Shown: piece after piece, positions 13,807-13,895 of the stretch
Layout: each line of letters opens with the position of its first letter
Numbering within the stretch: the first letter of the stretch is position 1
DNA from: CALVXC01 sp036636255
GTDB taxonomy: Bacteria > Bacillota_I > Bacilli_A > RF39 > UBA660
Assembly: GCA_036636255.1 (NCBI GenBank)
Contig: JAVWOV010000023.1
Span: 1 to 13,895 of the forward strand
Length of the DNA stretch: 13,895 bases
Reading direction: 5' to 3'
The notes under the pieces: model-generated
The model's database searches: none
Told to the model about the DNA's origin: nothing
The model's input: only the letters and a program-made list of their open reading frames with translations
Program-made: the position numbers and the translations under genes

Positions 13807-13895
13807 CTTTCATTTAATTATATTTTGTGAAATATAATTGGTAATGAACCTTTAGCTTACTAGTTAATAACAACTCCGTTATTAGCATACATATT
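13807..13895 (-). ncRNA. structured leader of the IS110 remnant, possible bridge-RNA relic
   Basis: Upstream of the transposase start are two perfect hairpins. One is a 10-bp stem with a 4-base loop (13816-13825 and 13830-13839); the other is a 7-bp stem with a 6-base loop (13865-13871 and 13878-13884). In IS110-group elements the non-coding 5' end encodes the bridge RNA. The element is cut by the window edge, so identification is tentative. Confidence 0.35.

Noticed and set aside
1..13895. Possible use of TGA as tryptophan, as in Mycoplasma
   Set aside because: mnmG ends at TGA and Trp codons throughout are TGG; genes read correctly with the standard bacterial code.
1..13895. tRNA, rRNA genes or CRISPR arrays
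   Set aside because: No cloverleaf-like or rRNA sequence and no regularly spaced repeats were seen; the only tandem array is the short 10-base series before comK.

Overview
The window is the chromosomal replication-origin neighbourhood of a very AT-rich, low-GC Gram-positive bacterium. Gene content and order (rpmH-rnpA-yidC-jag-mnmE-mnmG-rsmG-noc/parB on one side of the origin, dnaA-dnaN on the other) are those of Bacilli. The extreme A+T content suggests a Mollicutes/Erysipelotrichia-like branch; this placement is inference. TGA is a true stop (mnmG ends in TGA) and Trp is TGG, so the Mycoplasma code is not used.

Layout. 1-116: possible minus-strand promoter and a bidirectional terminator. 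117-569 (-): a short ComK competence regulator, occupying the place where yaaA/recF usually follow dnaN. 570-759: a dnaN terminator and a comK promoter region carrying four exact copies plus one degenerate copy of TGTCGAATTA, whose first seven bases are the Spo0A (0A) box. 760-1881 (-): dnaN. 1882-2003: DnaA boxes and a DnaA-trio-like unwinding element. 2004-3353 (-): dnaA. 3354-3688: second half of oriC plus the consensus rpmH promoter. 3689-5730 (+): rpmH, rnpA, yidC, jag. 5731-6681: a decayed IS110-family transposase and non-coding DNA. 6682-10611 (+): mnmE-mnmG-rsmG. 10713-12416 (+): a Noc-like ParB-family protein with a very long Asn/Gln-rich linker. 12517-13483 (+): a rubrerythrin-like protein overlapping or abutting a two-cluster ferredoxin. 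13484-13895: a second, different IS110 deletion derivative with a structured leader.

How it fits together. Genes on both sides run away from oriC, co-directional with replication. DnaA would bind boxes in both gaps and open the TAA-trio tract between dnaA and dnaN; DnaN is the clamp. L34, RNase P protein, YidC and Jag form the usual ribosome/tRNA/membrane-insertion cluster. MnmE-MnmG modify tRNA wobble uridine and RsmG methylates 16S rRNA. The Noc-like protein belongs to chromosome segregation or nucleoid occlusion. The most unusual parts are the ComK gene with its 0A-box array, the modified Noc-like protein, and the degenerate rubrerythrin/ferredoxin pair.
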